Origin: Priestia megaterium
GTDB taxonomy: Bacteria; Bacillota; Bacilli; Bacillales; Bacillaceae_H
NCBI GenBank assembly: GCA_008180335.1
Contig: VTEF01000005.1
Location: forward strand, 62,001 to 126,000
Length of the DNA: 64,000 bases
Reading direction: 5' to 3'
A program made the position numbers and the translations under genes. Below the pieces are notes generated by a model. It saw only the letters and a program-made list of their open reading frames with translations, was not told where the DNA came from and did no database searches. Below are positions 62,590 to 64,000 of this stretch, one piece after another (the first letter of the stretch is position 1; every line of letters starts with the position of its first letter).

Positions 62590-64000
62590 TTAATAAAGCT
62601 TATATACACGCGCCTCATACGGTTTTAGAAGAATACGAGCAAGGCTTTCCCCTTCATCCACCATATAATTGCTAATTAATAGTTGCTTCGTATCATATAT
62701 CATCTCTTCTGGTTTTTCAAACAGTACTTCTTCATCTGTGAAGTTTAAAATCACAAGAAGCTTTTTATCTTCTAATGATCGAGTATATGCATAAATACGT
62801 TCATCATCTTCGAGTAATAGCTCATATGAACCATACACAATAATATCATGCGTTTTACGAAGTTTAATTAGTTTTTGATAGTAGTGGTACACGGAGTTAG
62901 GATCACTTATAGCTTGTTTGACATTAATTTCTTTGTAGTTTGGATTCACTTGAATCCAAGGATCTCCAGTTGTAAATCCTGCATTTTTACTGTCATCCCA
63001 TTGAATCGGCGTACGGGCATTATCGCGTCCTTTTACATAAATAGAATTCATCACGCTTTGAATATCTTCATTACGCTGTTCTACTTTTTCATGATACATA
63101 TTAATCGTTTCAATATCTTTGTACTGGTCAATGGAATCAAAGCGAACATTGGTCATTCCAATCTCTTCTCCTTGATAAATATAAGGAGTCCCCTGCATCA
63201 TATGAAGCATCGTAGCAAGCATTTTTGCTGACTCTACGCGATATTCCTTATCGTTTCCAAATCGTGAAACAATACGAGGTTGATCATGGTTATTAACATA
63301 TAAGCTATTCCATCCTTTTCCATCTAATCCTGTTTGCCATTTTGATAATGATTTTTTTAAATCCGTTAATAATAACGGCTTTAACTCCCATTTTCCACTT
63401 GGACCTGAATCTAAATCCATATGTTCAAACTGAAAAACCATATTTACTTCGTTACGCTCTTCACCCGTATACAAAATCGCATCATCAATCGTTGCTCCTG
63501 GTGTTTCACCAACCGTCATAATGTCATACTTTGATAATACTTCACGATTCATTTCTTGTAAAAATTCATGAATACGAGGGCCGTTCATGTAAAATTCTCC
63601 ACCAGATGCATACTCTTTACCTTCTTGAAGCGGTGCATCTGGTAAACCTTCCGTTTTAGAAATGAGGTTAATGACATCCATCCGAAAACCATCTACCCCT
63701 TTTTCTAACCAAAATGTCATCATCTTATAAATCTCTTTTCGAACTTCTTCGTTTTCCCAATTTAAATCCGGTTGTTTTTTACTAAATAAATGCAAGTAGT
63801 ATTCATCTGTCTTTTCATCGTACTGCCATGCCGATCCGCTAAAAATTGACTCCCAATTGTTCGGTTCCTTCCCATCTTTTCCAGGGCGCCAGTAATAATA
63901 ATTTCGGTAAGGATTATCTTTAGATTTTTTCGACTCCTGAAACCATCTATGTTCATCAGAACTATGATTGACCACTAAATCCATGATTAACTTCATATCA
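62590..64000 (-). CDS. GH13 alpha-glucosidase / oligo-1,6-glucosidase, 5' part outside window
   Basis: About 469 residues of a GH13 enzyme; the N-terminal roughly 90 residues lie beyond the right edge, so the ATG at 63996 is internal. The catalytic triad is present: Asp in FRMDV, Glu in TVGETPG and Asp in NNHDQPR, and MQGTPYIYQGEEIGMTN is shared with TreA at 5-6.7 kb. The pattern fits oligo-1,6-glucosidase/sucrase-isomaltase (MalL-like) acting on maltose- or isomaltose-type sugars in the cytoplasm. The partner transporter, if any, is outside the window. Confidence 0.85.
   Translation of the reverse strand, partial: DMKLIMDLVVNHSSDEHRWFQESKKSKDNPYRNYYYWRPGKDGKEPNNWESIFSGSAWQYDEKTDEYYLHLFSKKQPDLNWENEEVRKEIYKMMTFWLEKGVDGFRMDVINLISKTEGLPDAPLQEGKEYASGGEFYMNGPRIHEFLQEMNREVLSKYDIMTVGETPGATIDDAILYTGEERNEVNMVFQFEHMDLDSGPSGKWELKPLLLTDLKKSLSKWQTGLDGKGWNSLYVNNHDQPRIVSRFGNDKEYRVESAKMLATMLHMMQGTPYIYQGEEIGMTNVRFDSIDQYKDIETINMYHEKVEQRNEDIQSVMNSIYVKGRDNARTPIQWDDSKNAGFTTGDPWIQVNPNYKEINVKQAISDPNSVYHYYQKLIKLRKTHDIIVYGSYELLLEDDERIYAYTRSLEDKKLLVILNFTDEEVLFEKPEEMIYDTKQLLISNYMVDEGESLARILLKPYEARVYKLY

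Overview
This 64 kb window is AT-rich chromosomal DNA of an aerobic, endospore-forming Bacillaceae member. Gene content and order look most like Priestia (Bacillus) megaterium or a close relative; this is inferred from family recognition, not a database match. Supporting signs are AAGGAGG-type ribosome-binding sites, many TTG/GTG starts, CcpA (cre), WalR and TreR sites, S-box and THI-box riboswitches, a spore-coat transglutaminase (tgl) and an order of tre, rbs, cit and thiamin-salvage genes resembling Bacillus. I see no prophage, CRISPR array, rRNA or tRNA. The only mobile-element trace is one decayed IS3-type orfA.

Layout, left to right. 0-3.8 kb: pxpB-pxpC-pxpA (5-oxoprolinase) plus an NRAMP-like carrier. 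4.1-8.4 kb: trehalose operon treP-treA-treR with two TreR operators and a cre. 8.5-13.5 kb: DMT exporter, small YvzF-like protein, shikimate kinase, purine permease and an adenosine-type deaminase. 13.6-17.1 kb: an unknown secreted protein with a 30-residue membrane peptide, tgl, a lipoprotein, and a promoter followed by two complete tandem SAM riboswitches with no gene in sense behind them. 17.3-25 kb: class III aminotransferase, small enzymes, an orphan Hpt protein, a GNAT-like protein, flavin reductase and a 3D-domain wall protein with a WalR box. 25.4-31.1 kb: complete ribose operon rbsRKDACB. 31.4-38.3 kb: aldo/keto reductase, IclR regulator, YneQ, acetate symporter pair, YhgE/Pip protein.

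38.5-43.2 kb: a thiamin-pyrimidine salvage operon (ylmB-tenA-thiZ-thiX-thiY) behind a TPP riboswitch, then the IS3 remnant. 43.6-51.1 kb: HAD phosphatase, then a polyamine module (APC permease; aldehyde dehydrogenase, putrescine aminotransferase, agmatinase; TetR regulator). The same 17-bp palindrome lies next to -10-like sequences of the permease, the catabolic operon and the TetR gene, so these form a probable local regulon. 51.5-54.5 kb: methyltransferase, AbrB-type membrane protein, LysR regulator. 54.5-59.5 kb: citrate module (TctC-like lipoprotein, CitT, CitS, CitM) with a cre and an inverted repeat before citM. 59.8-64 kb: a small zinc-metallopeptidase-like protein, a FAH-family hydrolase, two tandem YolD-like genes (the first with a cre on its promoter) and a GH13 alpha-glucosidase cut by the window end.

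The window is mainly about uptake and catabolism of carbon and nitrogen sources (oxoproline, trehalose, purines, ribose, acetate, polyamines, citrate, alpha-glucosides) and cofactor salvage. The least expected features are the orphan tandem SAM riboswitches pointing antisense into a lipoprotein gene, and the three-site TetR polyamine regulon.
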